Shown: positions 31,823 to 44,297 of the stretch, one piece after another | Numbering within the stretch: the first letter of the stretch is position 1 | Layout of the letters: each line of letters begins with the position of its first letter | From: Antarcticibacterium sp. 1MA-6-2 | GTDB lineage: Bacteria; Bacteroidota; Bacteroidia; Flavobacteriales; Flavobacteriaceae | Length of the DNA: 64,000 bases | Direction of reading: 5' to 3' | NCBI RefSeq assembly: GCF_021535135.1 | Contig: NZ_CP091036.1 | Location: 4,092,001-4,156,000, forward strand | Notes under the pieces: generated by a model | What the model was told of the DNA's origin: nothing | Seen by the model: the letters and a program-made list of their open reading frames with translations, nothing else | The model's database searches: none | Program-made: the position numbers and the translations under genes

Positions 31823-31846
31823 CCACTAAATTTAGAAATAGTGGAT
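31821..31846 (-). promoter_or_regulatory. Stem-loop overlapping the start codon of giant gene A
   Basis: Perfect 8-bp inverted repeat ATCCACTA (31821-31828) and TAGTGGAT (31839-31846) with a 10-base loop. In the mRNA the 3' arm ends in AT of the ATG start codon at 31820-31822, so the start would be partly buried in the stem. No Shine-Dalgarno is seen. Confidence 0.5.
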
Positions 31847-31970
31847 AAAAGTATATATAAAAATTTAATAACAAGCGTTTTAGCCGAAAAATTTACCGTT
31901 TAAAAGCATCATTTTTCGACCAAATACACTAGATCTATCAATATTACCTCTATTTGTAGGAAGAATCTTA
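31847..31970. other. Gap between giant genes A and B
   Basis: AT-rich intergenic DNA. A CAAATACA (31920-31927; reverse strand TGTATTTG) resembles a -7 element with one mismatch, a possible weak promoter for gene A. No terminator hairpin was found for gene B here. Confidence 0.3.
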
Positions 31971-34900
31971 TTAATTTTGAATTATAATTTTCTTTGTTAT
32001 CACTGTACTTTCAGAATATAATTTAGCTATATAAACACCTGCACTGTAATTCTTCACTAAGCAATCTCACTTCCTTCTCGTGTGCAATATTTTTATAGGT
32101 TGTTATTAATTTACCATTCATGTCAAACAGAAGAAGCTCGTTAATTGGAACCTGTTTAGGATTAAGGATTTGAAGTTCTCTTCCCACGTGCGCATGTCTA
32201 AATGAAAGATCTATTCCATAGTCTACCTCTTCACCAGGAACCTCTGGTTTAGGTTCAATTTTTGGATCCTCTTTAAAGAAGACAATCTCGAAGCGTTCGT
32301 TGATGTAACCAGGCTCTGAAGTAGAAACATAGTCAGTCTTTCTTAGATCGTGAATACTATCTGTGGCTTTATCCTTTAAGAATATTTCCATACCCTCCGG
32401 AACATTTACAGATTTAGCAATTTCAATAGTAAAGTCTTCAGTACCGTCTATAACAAGTCCCATAGGAATTACTCTTGCTTTGTCAAAATCAGGTACTCCC
32501 TGGATAACTAATTCAGTAGCACCAATTAACCAAAACATATCTTCTATGTTATATTCAATCATAGGAGCATCATAACCCAGGTCAAATCCGTCGGTAGTAT
32601 TCTCATCTGCAGCGACAAGTATTTCCCTGTGATAACCTTTTGGAGATTTAAACTTCAACCAGAATTTCGTTCTCTTATCCAAATGATCTTTGACTTCTTT
32701 GTTTCCTTTAACCACTATTTCTGGCTTATGAAAAACAGAGTGATCACCTTCTGTTTCAAATATTCTTTGGCTGTTCCTGAACACTAAATCACCTCCGGTT
32801 ATAGCAGGGGGATTGTTGGTTGAATTATTTTGATTCCATTCACCAACAGATGTAGAATTTATAAAAAAGGATTGTCCAACTAGGTATAAATCGTTCTGGC
32901 ACTTCCCCACCTGAGCCTCCGGCTTCATAATTTATCCGATAATCATTAGCTATGGCTTTCACTCCCCCTGCTAAATTATAAACTGCATAACCTCCAATAT
33001 ATTCTTTAAGTATATGAGTATCTCCTCCGGCAAAATGTGACCAAAAATATAAGGATCCATTAAATGAATTTCCGTCATTTTTTCCTTGCGCAACATCTTC
33101 TAAATTGTCCTTTATAAATTCATTTGCATCTATTGCCGATGGATATGGATTACCGATAAGATAACTGTGTTCAGCTGCAATAGATAGATGAATTGTGCCA
33201 TTATTTGGTATACCTCTAAAAGTATAATTTTGTCTATCGGAGATTGCCGCATTTCCAGCAGTACCTTTCATTGTGTAACCCTCACCAACAGGAATTCCCG
33301 TGTCTTCAGTTATTTTAATCCATTCAGCATATACATTTTCATTACCGTGAAATAAGTTTAGCCAATAGCTACTTACTTTTCGGGGATTTGCAGCTGCTCC
33401 GTCTGCGTGTGCATATGGAGTTCCAAATTGTAAATCTGCAAAAGCCCCAATTGCGGAATTTGTCCCATCTTTCATTGCACCTTTAATAGTATAAGGAATA
33501 TTTCCAGCTTTTGAACTCACTGGCGAAGACCAGTAATTGTAGTTGTAGCTGTTTGCTGTTCCCTGTTGATCTCTTTCAAGCCAGCCTGAGCTTTGGAGGT
33601 CAACAATACTTTCCAGGTCCTGCAGTAGTTGAGATTCTCCTACAAGGTCAATTCCTCCGTCCAATTTAAGGTAATGACTAACCCTTAAAAATTGTCCAGA
33701 GTTAAATTCATTTTGAGCGCCCGGAGCGGCGATGGTAAGTTCGTTTTCCACAGAGATAAGTCCTAAAACTGTAATATCTTTTGCTTGAGATTCAATATTA
33801 TGAGAAATCTCTACTATATTCCACTCTATAGGTGTTCCGTTGTACCCAGTACTATTTGGATAATCCCACACCACAGGTTGAGTCCAGGTAGCTCGGGTAG
33901 TCCAATCTCCATCAGCCGCTGAAGTGTAAGGTAACGGAGCAGTATTCTCCTGCAACGTTTCCATATTCCTAAGCTTACCATTAACAGAATTACCAGCTAA
34001 ATCTAGTGTATATCCTCCATTGAGTATATTGTTAGCTAATAATTGGTAATAGCCAGACAAGCTTGAATAGGGCAAGCCAGGTGCAGGCATAGGTATTTTA
34101 ACCCCTATGTTCGCACCAGTTTGAAGCCTCTGATTCATTAAAAATCGAATTTGCTCCTGCTCGATTTTACCATTCCAAATCCGTACTTCTTCAATCCATC
34201 CAGAAAAGAAATTCTCAGGATTAGGTGCATTCCATCTTGCTCCAATGAATGCTCTTGTTGTACCAGCTTTGGAAATGTTTTTATCAGTATATATTCCATC
34301 TACATAAAGTTTTCCGTCAGAATCCACAGCTATATGATACCATCGACTATTAGGTATTACCAAGCCAGAAAGATCTGCCATATTTATTTCTAATTGAAGA
34401 GTACTAATAATTGTACTGGTAGCAGCTTCTGGCCGTATCCAGGCTTCAATGCTGTAGTCTCCGGTATATTCCTCGCCTAAATCCACAAAGTCATCTACTC
34501 CATCAAAATCTAACTTAGAACAATCTTGAATAGTTACCTTAATGGGAGTACTGGCCGGAGGACAGGTTTGATTTTCTATTAAATTTCCATCTTCTCCTTT
34601 GGTTGTGGGAGTAAGTTTCCAGTTAAGGCTAAACTCTCCCTGATAATTAGGAGTAAAAACGGCATTAGGATCATTCACTGCTGGGGTGAAATGTGAAGCA
34701 GAATAAGAATACCCATTTGGCCCAGTAACTTCCCATTTTCCTGTATAACCATCAGGAGTGGTATATCCTGGAGTGTTAAATTCTGCCATAGCACCTTTGG
34801 TACCGCTAACAACAGTTGCTGTTAACTTTGTACTACTATTTCCACAACTGCCACCAGTTGCAGTTGCGGTTGCGGTGTAAGTGTCGAATACAAAGGCTTT

Positions 34901-37900
34901 AACCCGTTCAAAATTTTCAATACTTTGGCAAGCTTGTCCTTCAGAATTTAATTGAAGAGTCGTTCTTACCTCAAAAGTGTTCCATCCTATAATTTTTGGT
35001 TGCCATTGTTCTGAAGTACTTGTTCCAATGGTTATTGGAGCTGCAGGATCAGTGTAATCTCTCCAAACCATTCCAACACCGTTGGGGCCATCAGGTAAAT
35101 CCATATTGTCTATAGCCCAAACATCACCAACTCTGGTTCCAATAAAATGGAACCGTATTCTCAAATTCCCTTCCCCTAAATAGTTTTCTAAATTAAGGCT
35201 GATTTGGTTGTCTGAATCTCCTGCACTGAATCCATTAAAGTAGCCACTGCTTTCTGGCCCTGCTTTGTAATATAGGGGAGGAGTTTGATAGGTTGCTCCA
35301 CCGTCAGTAGAAATATCCACACTTATTGATGCTCCGGAAGTTAAATTATAAGCCTGATCAAAAGTTAGCTTTCCAGTTTCCATTGCAAAAGTATTAAAAA
35401 CAGGTGTTTCTAAAGTAGCAGCATTGGCACCAGATATAATTGCAAAACCTTTGTTGCCTTGATTTGATGGATTGGAATCCCAGGTAACATCGGGAGGATT
35501 ATTTGTAGGATTATTTACATTTGCTGTTGAAAACTCATGTGGATTTACCCGAAGCCAAATTGCAGGTCGGGTGTTATTTGCTCCTGAGTTAAAGCCCAGA
35601 TCAGTGTTGTTTCCATCTCTTTTAACTCTCCATCCATGATTTGTAATAGAGGAGTTATCAAATTCTCCTCCTCCAATATCACCTCCACTTGCATATCCTG
35701 TACTTGAGCTGAGGGTAACATTAGCACCATAACATACCACTCCAGGAGTTATAGTCACGGGTGCAGGCTCAATATCTGAGGGTACTATACTTAATATAGC
35801 TCGTGGTGATAAAACATTCGGTGTACAAGCTCCACTTTCAATTTCAACCTGGAATGAAATAGTTTCATTCAGACCTAAAGCAAAAATTTGATCTCTGGAT
35901 AAGGTTGATCCAGTAAAATTGCTGCCATTTTGTTGAATCGGAGTCCAAGAAGTGCTAGAACTTTTTCTGTATTTCCAAACCTTTATGTGACCAGTGATCC
36001 CGCTTAAGGTAAGAGGAGTTAAGCTTTCTTTAGAAGGATTCTCGCAAATCATAAAAATTCTTCCTACAGATCCAAAAGATAAAGTTCCTCCAACTAGTAG
36101 TGGATCCACAGTAATAGAACCTGTTACTGAAGCATTTTGACAAGGTCCTGTAGTAGTAATAGTGTAATTAAAAGTTCCGGCAACTGTTGGTATTCCCGCT
36201 ATTGTAAAACTTCCATTCTCGTATTTTCCAATAAGACCTAGTTGGTAATGTGCCTGCAGAAATATTTGCCCCCGTAGCACCTCCACCAACAGAATAGGTT
36301 ATGGAATTTATTTCACCATTTATGCATACGTTGAAATTGGTAGTGTTTTCACCAGAGGAAAGACCAATTGTGGAATTATCCTGAATCGTTATTTTTCCAT
36401 TTATAGAATTATTTTCACAGGATCCGGTAGTGGTAATAGTGTAGTCAAAAATTCCTGCCGATGTAGCTGTACCAGAGATTGTAAAAATCCTATTATCAGA
36501 ATCATAATTCTGTAAAATTCCTTCAGGGAGGGATCCGGTGAGCTCAACTCCTGTTGCGCCCCCGCCAACCGAATATGTTATTGTTTTTATTCCATTGTTG
36601 ATGCACAAAGTTTGGGAATCACTTCCCGAAGAAGAGCTTAAGCTTACAGATGCTACATCATTAACGACAATAGTTCCACTAAGAGTTTCTTCAACACAGT
36701 TTCCAATAGTAGTTACCGTATAATCAAAAGTTCCTGGTTCAGTAGGAGTTCCGCTTATGGTAAAAATACCGTTGTTATATGCTCCTATTAATCCTGCCGT
36801 AAACTCTCTTCAACAAGATTCGCACTTGTTGCACCTGCTGAAACTGTATAAGAAATGGGCGTTATTGAAGTATTTATGCACAGTGTTTGATCATCGGTTC
36901 CTTCCGGAGACGACAAAGCGATAACAGAATCGGCATTTACGATTATTGTTCCACTTAAAGATTCCTGATTACAAGGTCCTTCGGTAGTAACAGTATAATC
37001 AAATGTTCCCGATTCTGAAGGTGTACCACTAATAGTAAATTTCCCATCAGCAAATAACCCTATGACATCTTCAGGAAGGTCTCCGGTGAGCACAGCATTA
37101 TCGCCCCCGCCACCAATCTGATAGATGATAGAGGTCAAAGGATTGTTAATACAAATTGTTTGTTCATCGCTACCTTCGGCAGAGGTTAATTCAATTGTAG
37201 AGTTATAATTTACTGTGACTTCCACAGATGCAAAAGCAGAAGGTGTGGCACATTCTGAAGGATCTTCATATCTGCCATAATAAGTTCTTGTTACTTCAGG
37301 ACTTACCTCTAAATTATTTCCAGTACCTATTTGATTAGTACCATTAGAATCTGTATACCATCTAATCTCTTCTCCGGTTCCACCCCCACCGCCATTAAGG
37401 GTAAGGACTGTACTATCACCTAAACAAATTGCATTTTCCGATGCAGACGTAGATACAGATGTCGGATCAGCCGATTTAGAATTCACAGTAACAACAGATG
37501 GATTTGAAATAATCTGTGAACAGGACTCCGCCGGACTGCTTATAACTACATCATAGCTACCAGAATCATCCGGAGTTTGGTTGGATATAGTTAATTGGGC
37601 AGTCGTAGCTCCGGAAATATTTCCACCATCCGAAAGCGGAATATTATCTTTTCTCCATAAATATTCAGAAATTGTACCTTCAGCAGTAACGGATAATATA
37701 ATGGGATTGCTGTCTCCGACGCAGCTTTTTATTTCTGCTGTCGGTTGGCCACCAGTAGCAAAAGTTATACTTTGATTAACTTCTAATTGAACTTCATTGG
37801 AAATTTCATCGGTACAGGGATCGGATCCTTTAACTAATACCTTATATTTCCCTTTATGAGTTGAGGAAGCCTGACTTACCGAATAATGAGCACTGGTCGC

Positions 37901-40900
37901 ACCTGGAATATCTACACCATCAAGTTGCCATTGATAAGTTAAATTGGTTCCGGTCGCTTCAACTTCAAATTCGAAAGGGAAACCTGCACAAACTATTTGA
38001 GACGGATTAGGCTGGGATATTATTAGTACTTTCTGATTTATTGTCAATGCTTTAGTTGACACAGCATTTCCACAGGGTGTATTTCCTGTAGCTGTTAAGG
38101 TTAATGTGACCGACCCGGTTTCTCCATTGCCAGGTGTATAAGTAGCTTCAGTAAGAGAAGTAGGATTCGCAATTGTGCCTGTTCCATTCGATGTCCAAAG
38201 AATATCCCCATAATTGGATGCCGATGATCCTTCTGTTATACTTATTGGAGCATTAGAACAAGCTGTTACGGCTGTCCCCGCGATTGCTGTTGCTGCTTGT
38301 GATATTGTTAATGTTTTAGTTGACACAGCATTTGCACAAGGAGTGATTCCAGTAGCAGTCAAGGTTAAAGTGACAGGCCCGGTTTCTCCATTGCCAGGTG
38401 TGTAAGTAGCTTCAGTAAGAGAAGTAGGATCAGCAATTGTACCTGTTCCATTAGAAGTCCAGACAATTCCTGTGTTGTTGGTAGCCGATGATCCTGCTGT
38501 AATATTTATTGCAGTATTTGAACAAGCGGTTATTGCTGTTCCTGCAACGGCTGTTGCAGCCTGTGATATTGTTAATGTTTTAGTTGACACAGCATTTGCA
38601 CAAGGAGTGATTCCAGTAGCAGTCAAGGTTAAAGTGACAAACCCGGTTTCTCCAATGGCGGGTGTGTAAGTAGCTTCAGTAAGAGAAGTAGGATTTGTTA
38701 TTGTACCTGTTCCATTAGAAGTCCATACAATACCTGTGTTATTAGAAGCCGATGATCCTGCTGTAACATTTATTGCAGCATTTGAACAGGCGGTTATTGC
38801 TGTTCCTGCAACAGCTGTGGCAGCCTGTGATATTGTCAAAGTCTTAGTTGACGCAGCATTTGCACAAGGAGTATTTCCAGTAGCAGTCAAGGTTAAAGTG
38901 ACAGGTCCGGTTTCTCCATTGCCGGGTGTGTAAGTAGCTTCAGTAAGAGAAGTAGGATTAGAAATTGTACCTGTTCCATTAGATGTCCAGACAATTCCTG
39001 TGTTGTTGGTAGCCGATGATCCTTCTGTTATATTAACTGCAGCATTTGAACAGGCAGTTACTGCAATTCCAGCAACTGCTGTTGGGGCCTTTGATATTGT
39101 CAAGCTTTTAGTTGATACAGCACTTGCGCAAGGGCTGTTTCCTGTAGCTGTTAATGTTAAAATAACAGGACCAATCTCATTTGCACCGGGTGTGTAAGTG
39201 GCGGTAGTAAGAGAAGTTGGATTAGTAATTGTTCCTGTTCCATTAGATGTCCACGTAATTCCAGTGTGATTAGTTGCTGATGATCCTGCTGTCATGTTTA
39301 TTGCGGCATCAGAACAGGCAGTTATGGCAGTTCCTGCAACTGCTGTTGGAGCTTTTGATATGGTCACTATTTTTGTTGATACGGCATTTGCGCAGGGAGT
39401 ATTTCCTGTAGCTGTTAAAGTTAAAGTTACTAGTCCAGTTTCATTAGTACCTGGTGTGTAAGTAGCTTCAGTAAGAGAAGTAGGATTAGCAATTGTTCCT
39501 GTTCCATTAGAAGTCCAATTTATACCAGCGTTATTAGAAGCTGATGATCCTGTTGTAATATTAACAGCAGCATTAGAACAGGCGGTTATTGCGGTTCCTG
39601 CAACTGCTGTTGCAGGTTCATTAACAGTTAAAATCATCTCATCAGCAACTACAGGACATTTTACATTGCCTGGTTGCTTAGTACTAATTAATTTAAGACT
39701 AATTGTACCAGTAAATGCTGGTGGAGGATTGTAAGTTGGATTTAATAATTTATTATTGCTAAATTCTCCTACAGCTGGAGTCGCAGTCCATTCATAATTT
39801 TGAGCATAACCGTTATTTTCACCAGAAAGTACAATTGAACCTCCCTTGCATATAGTTGCGTCTAAACCTGCATATACAGACGCTGAGTTATTTACATTTA
39901 CCGAGAAAGTCTTTTGAGAACTAGTTCCACAGGCGTTTTTAGCTGAAGCTATTATATTAACATTTCTTCCTGATTGGGCTGCTCCGGTCACCTCGACCGT
40001 GATTGAATTAGTGCTTAGGCTCCCCCAACAATATTCCACCCAGGAGGAACTGTCCAATTATAGGAAGTTACATTAGGATCAGGAATAACGGTGTAAACCA
40101 AATCTGAGACGGGAGGACAAACGCCTGATGATATATTTACATTTCCAGATGAGGCAACAAATACAGGGGCTGCAGGGGGTGTATAACCTTTCATAGTTAT
40201 ACTATTGCTACTTGTTACAGTTTGGGGGGCTGCACAAGTTGCATTCGACGTCATCTTTACTGAAATCACAGATCCGTCGACTAATGAATTCGCTGTAAAA
40301 GTTGATTTGGTCTCATTGGAAATGGGTGTACCATTTCTCAACCATTGATAAGTTGGAGACGCTCCTCCATTTACTGGCGTAGCAGTAAAGGTAACCGGGG
40401 TAGAGCCCGATGGTGCCGTTGTACAAATACTAGTAGAAGAAGCAGTTATGGTTACAGATGGTATCTGAGTTGGATTTACAGTTACTGTCTTCGTGGCACT
40501 TACGGCTCCGCAAGATCCACCAGCCGTTGTAAGAGTTAAAATAATGGAAGAAGGCGCATTTGCAGGAGCAGTATATGTAGCTGTATTGGGTGTATTTCCA
40601 GTATTATTAGCAAAACTTCCACCCGAAACATTAGCCGTCCAAACTGCTGATGTAGCTCCTCCACCAAACGAGCCGCCTAATGCGCCTTATTGTTCCTCCC
40701 TGACAAATGGCGGCAATTGCTCCACCAACATTTACAGTTGGGGTTGGGTTTACACTTATAGTTTTAGAATCACTCACTGTTTGACAAGATCCTCCTGCTG
40801 TTGTAAGGGTTAAAGTAACCGAGTTTGGTGCATTTGCAGCAGCAGTATATGTTGCTGTATTTGGAGTATTTCCAGAGTTATTTGAAAAAGTTCCACCTGC

Positions 40901-42201
40901 TCCTCCATCTGTCCATACTGCTGATGTAGCTCCTCCACCAAAAGAACCACCTAAAGCAGCGGTTGTTCCTCCCTGACAAATTGCTGCAATTGAACTTCCC
41001 ACATCAACAGTAGGGTTTGGATTGATCGTTAATGTCTTGGATGCACTCACAGTTTGACAAGATCCTCCTGCTGTTGTAAGCGTTAATGTAACTGAAGCTA
41101 GGTGCATTTGCAGCAGCAGTATAAGTAGCTGTATTAGGTGTATTTCCTGTGTTGTTGGCAAAGGTACCACCTGCACCTCCATCTGTCCAAACGGCTGAAG
41201 TAGCTCCGCCACCATAAGATCCTCCCAAAGCGCTAAGTAGTTCCTCCCTGACAAAAAATGGCAATGGAACCACCTAAGCATTGACAGTAGGATTCGGGTT
41301 GACGGTGAAAGCTTTGGTGGCACTAATGGCACCACAAGATCCACCCGCGGTGGTAAGCGTCAAAGTGATTGATGATGGTGCATTTGAAGCAGCAGTATAG
41401 GTCGCTGTATTCGGGGTACTACCAGAATTGTTGGCAAAAGTACCTCCGGCTCCGCCATCAGACCATATTGCTCCGGTCGCACCTCCTCCAAAGGAGCCGC
41501 CTAAAGCAGAGGTTGTTCCTCCCTGACATATTGCACTTATGTTTCCTCCAACATTTACAGTCGGATTTGGATTAATACTTAATGCCTTTGTTGCACTTAC
41601 TGTTCCACAAGATCCACCTGAGGTAGTAAGGGTCAAGGTAATTATTCCTTGTGCATTAGAGGCAGCAGTATATGTTGCTGTATTTGGTGTATTTCCAGAA
41701 TTGTTTGAAAAAGTTCCGCCCGCTACATCCGCAGTCCAAACGGCTGATGTTGCTCCTCCACCATAAGATCCTCCTAATGGTCCCGTCGTTCCTCCCTGAC
41801 AAATGGGGGATACTGCAGTCCCTGCATTAACAGTAGGTAATGCGTTAACCGTTGTAGAAATACTGTTGCTTGTAACTGGCGAAGAATTTTCACAATCTGG
41901 CGTCAATACAACTGTAACAATACTGCCAGTTTGAAAATTAGAGGGTGTTGGAAAAGTAGTATTTGAACCGTTAGATCCTTGATTAATTCCATTTACTCTC
42001 CATTGAAATTTAGGACTAGTACCTGCATTTTGTGCAGTAGCTGTAAAAGTTACAGTTTCACTAAGCACAAATGGCATTATCTGCTTCACTTGAAGTAATA
42101 TTAACGGAGGCAGTACCAGTACACTCCTGTCCAAACCCACTCCAGGAGCTTAAAAAAAATATAAATAGAAGAAAGAATACAGAAAGTAATTTTTTTCCCA
42201 T
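31971..42201 (-). CDS. Giant T9SS-secreted surface protein B with two tandem repeat arrays, frameshifted
   Basis: About 3400 codons. Signal peptide begins MGKKLLSVFFLLFIFF. Next come about 5 repeats of 91 residues (pattern AICQGGTTGALGGSFGG, NTATYTAA, TLTLTTAGGSC), PKD/Ig-like segments (GASPTYQWLRNGTP), 6 repeats of 88 residues (AVAGTAITACSNAAINIT, WTSNGTGTI), several PKD-like modules with TSGTIIV, a MAM-like domain (GNLRIRFHFIGTRVGDVWAI), a LamG domain (LDFDGVDDFVDLGEEYTG), the block GTANSYNYNYWSSPV / GNPYPSAIDAN, and a C-terminal T9SS sorting domain. The sorting domain is SAGVYIAKLYSESTVITKK once a lesion at about 32065 (GCTTAGT) is corrected. At least ten lesions interrupt the gene. The C-terminal third is paralogous to protein A. 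Function is inferred as adhesin or matrix protein. Confidence 0.87.
38045..39628 (-). repeat. Six 264-bp in-frame repeats in giant gene B
   Basis: Six tandem copies of an 88-codon unit (AVAGTAITACSNAAINIT ... TLTLTATGNTPCANAVSTK). The 264-bp period is exact: homologous positions occur at 38472, 38736 and 39000. Copies in the middle (38210-39000) are almost identical at DNA level, the end copies more diverged, suggesting recent expansion or gene conversion. No lesion lies inside this array. Confidence 0.85.
40530..41820 (-). repeat. Five ~273-bp in-frame repeats in giant gene B
   Basis: Five copies of a 91-codon unit (AICQGGTTGALGGS ... NPNPTVNV). The marker GTTCCTCCCTGACA (reverse complement of CQGGT) occurs at 40692, 40965, 41240, 41515 and 41788. 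The spacings are 273, 275, 275 and 273 bp. The two 275-bp intervals are exactly those containing frameshift lesions, which therefore add two bases each relative to intact copies. Confidence 0.85.
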
Positions 42202-42530
42202 AGTCGTACATTGTTAGGTGCTTTCAACTATGTTAGGGGATAATTGAAGACGGTTAAATTCTATAATTTCGCTTTGGGGAAAAGCCAATTAACAATCTAA
42301 AGTACAGCAATTTAACTATGGTAATTTATGTTTTCGTTGAAAGGCGGTAATAGTCGATGAAGATCAAAAACGGGAGAGGAAACCGATAGCAAAGGATTTA
42401 AAATCATCTCTTATACCTACAAATAAAATGTTAATTTCTCATTACGGTACTGTTCTTCCTACAGCATAAAAAAAGCCATAAACTGGAGAGTTTATGGCTT
42501 CTGTATTACTAAAAATTTTAGTTTATTTTT
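42202..42530. other. Gap between giant gene B and pruA: promoter region and terminator
   Basis: A terminator for pruA lies at 42466-42500: AAGCCATAAACT (42473-42484) and AGTTTATGGCTT (42489-42500), 4-base loop, A run on the left giving T's for the reverse strand. The rest, about 270 bp upstream of gene B, has no ORF, and no perfect TAnnTTTG on the reverse strand could be found. Confidence 0.6.
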
Positions 42531-44155
42531 CTATCCCATAAATGGATATCTGTAATCTGTTGCAGGTACAAAAGTTTCTTTAATGGTTCGTGGAGAAACC
42601 CATCGTAACAGGTTCAGTTTTGATCCGGCTTTGTCGTTGGTTCCGCTGGCTCTGGCTCCACCAAAGGGTTGTTGGCCTACTACTGCTCCCGTAGGTTTGT
42701 CATTGATGTAGAAGTTTCCTGCCGAATTTTGAAGGGCTTCAGTTGCCTGTGCAATGGCGTATCGGTCGCCTGAGAAAATTGCTCCGGTTAAACCATACTC
42801 ACTTGTCTCATCAACCAGCTTAAGGGTTTCTTCCCATTGGCTGTCTTCGTACAAATAAATTGTTACCACAGGACCAAAAAGTTCGGTACACATTGTGGTA
42901 TATTCAGGACTTGTTGTAAGAATTACAGTAGGCTCAATAAAGTATCCTTTAGACTTATCGTAATTACCACCAACCACGATTTCAGCATCATTATCATTTT
43001 TTGCTCTGTCTATATATTCAGCAAGTTTATCAAATGAACCTTCGTGGATCACTGCAGTGATAAAGTTGCTCATATCTTCCGGAGATCCCATTTTAAAAGA
43101 TTTGACATCCTCAGTCACAAAAGTTTTCACTTGCTCCCACATGCTCTTTGGAAGGTAAACCCTGGAAGCTGCACTACATTTTTGTCCCTGAAATTCAAAT
43201 GCTCCCCTAGAGATGGCTGTAGCCACTTGTTTAGGGTTTGCTGTAGGATGAGCAAGAATAAAGTCCTTACCACCTGTTTCCCCAACAATGCGGGGATATG
43301 TTTTGTAATTGTTGATGTTTTCTCCAATTTTCTTCCAGATTCCCTTGAAGACATGGGTGCTACCAGTGAAATGCACTCCGGTAAAATCGGGGCTTGCAAG
43401 TACAGTATCTGTAATCATTACAGGGTCTCCCATTACCATATTAATTACTCCATCTGGTAGACTGGCTTCTTTAAAAACCTCCATTATTACCTGAGCGGAA
43501 TAAACCTGGCTGTCGCTAGGCTTCCACACTACGGTATTACCCATTAAAGCTGCACTGGCAGGAAGATTTCCTGCGATTGCTGTGAAGTTGAAGGGGGTAA
43601 TGGCATAAACAAACCCTTCCAAAGTGCTTACTCCAATCTGTTCCAGGCTCCCGGTGTAGATTCGGGCTGCTCTTCATAGATCTGCGCCATATATTCCACA
43701 TTAAAATTCAGGAAGTCTATAAGTTCACAGGCTGAATCTATTTCGGCCTGGAAAATAGTTTTCGACTGTCCTATCATAGTAGCGGCATTAATCTTGGAGC
43801 GGTAAGGTCCTGCAATAAGATCGGCTGCCTTTAAAAAAACTGCTGCTCTTTGTTCCCACTCAAGTCGCGACCATTTTTTCCGAGATTCAAGAGCTGCTGA
43901 AATGGCCAAATCTATATGTTCTTTTTTTGCCTGATGAAAAACTCCTAGGTTGTGTTTGTGGTCATGAGGAGGGTGCATGCTTTTTGTGTCCCCTGTTTTA
44001 ATTTCCTCTGATCCTATATATAATGGTACTTCAATAGTAGATTTCCATAATTTCTTGTAGGTACTTAATACTTCCTCTCTTTCGGGGGTCCCGGGAGAGT
44101 ATGACTTTATAGGTTCATTGACCGCTGTAGGAACTTGAAAAAATCCTTTTCCCAT
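42531..44155 (-). CDS. pruA: L-glutamate gamma-semialdehyde dehydrogenase, frameshifted
   Basis: NAD-dependent enzyme of proline catabolism, about 541 codons in the Bacteroidota form (GKGFFQVPTAVNEPIKSY at the N-terminus). The ALDH fold is clear: YAITPFNFTAIAGNLPASAA, GETGGKDFILAHP (catalytic Glu), and EFQGQKCSAASRVYLP (catalytic Cys). The end DYRYPFMG is typical of the family. The frame breaks at about 43620-43628 (AWNRLE then TAA; GAGTAAGCAC lacks one base, and the downstream frame LEGFVYAIT follows directly). No proline dehydrogenase gene is adjacent. A terminator is found at 42466-42500. Confidence 0.92.
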
Positions 44156-44297
44156 ATTATTTCTTTGATTTTTAGGTTTCTAATTAAGGAGCGTAAAGGT
44201 AAAAAAAATTAACCGACTTATGCTCTCGTGAGATTTCTGAAGTTGTCATTTTCGATTATCTTTAAGTTTTAATATTTCAGCTAAATCTAAAACCATT

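Noticed and set aside
31820..31970. Small reverse-strand ORF (31674-31874) between the giant genes
   Set aside because: It is an alternative frame of the signal-peptide region of gene A with no start evidence.
37581..39197. Open reading frames of about 60 residues on the + strand, repeating every 264 bp, opposite giant gene B
   Set aside because: They are complements of the repeated coding sequence, without start signals or family similarity, and their periodicity follows the repeat.
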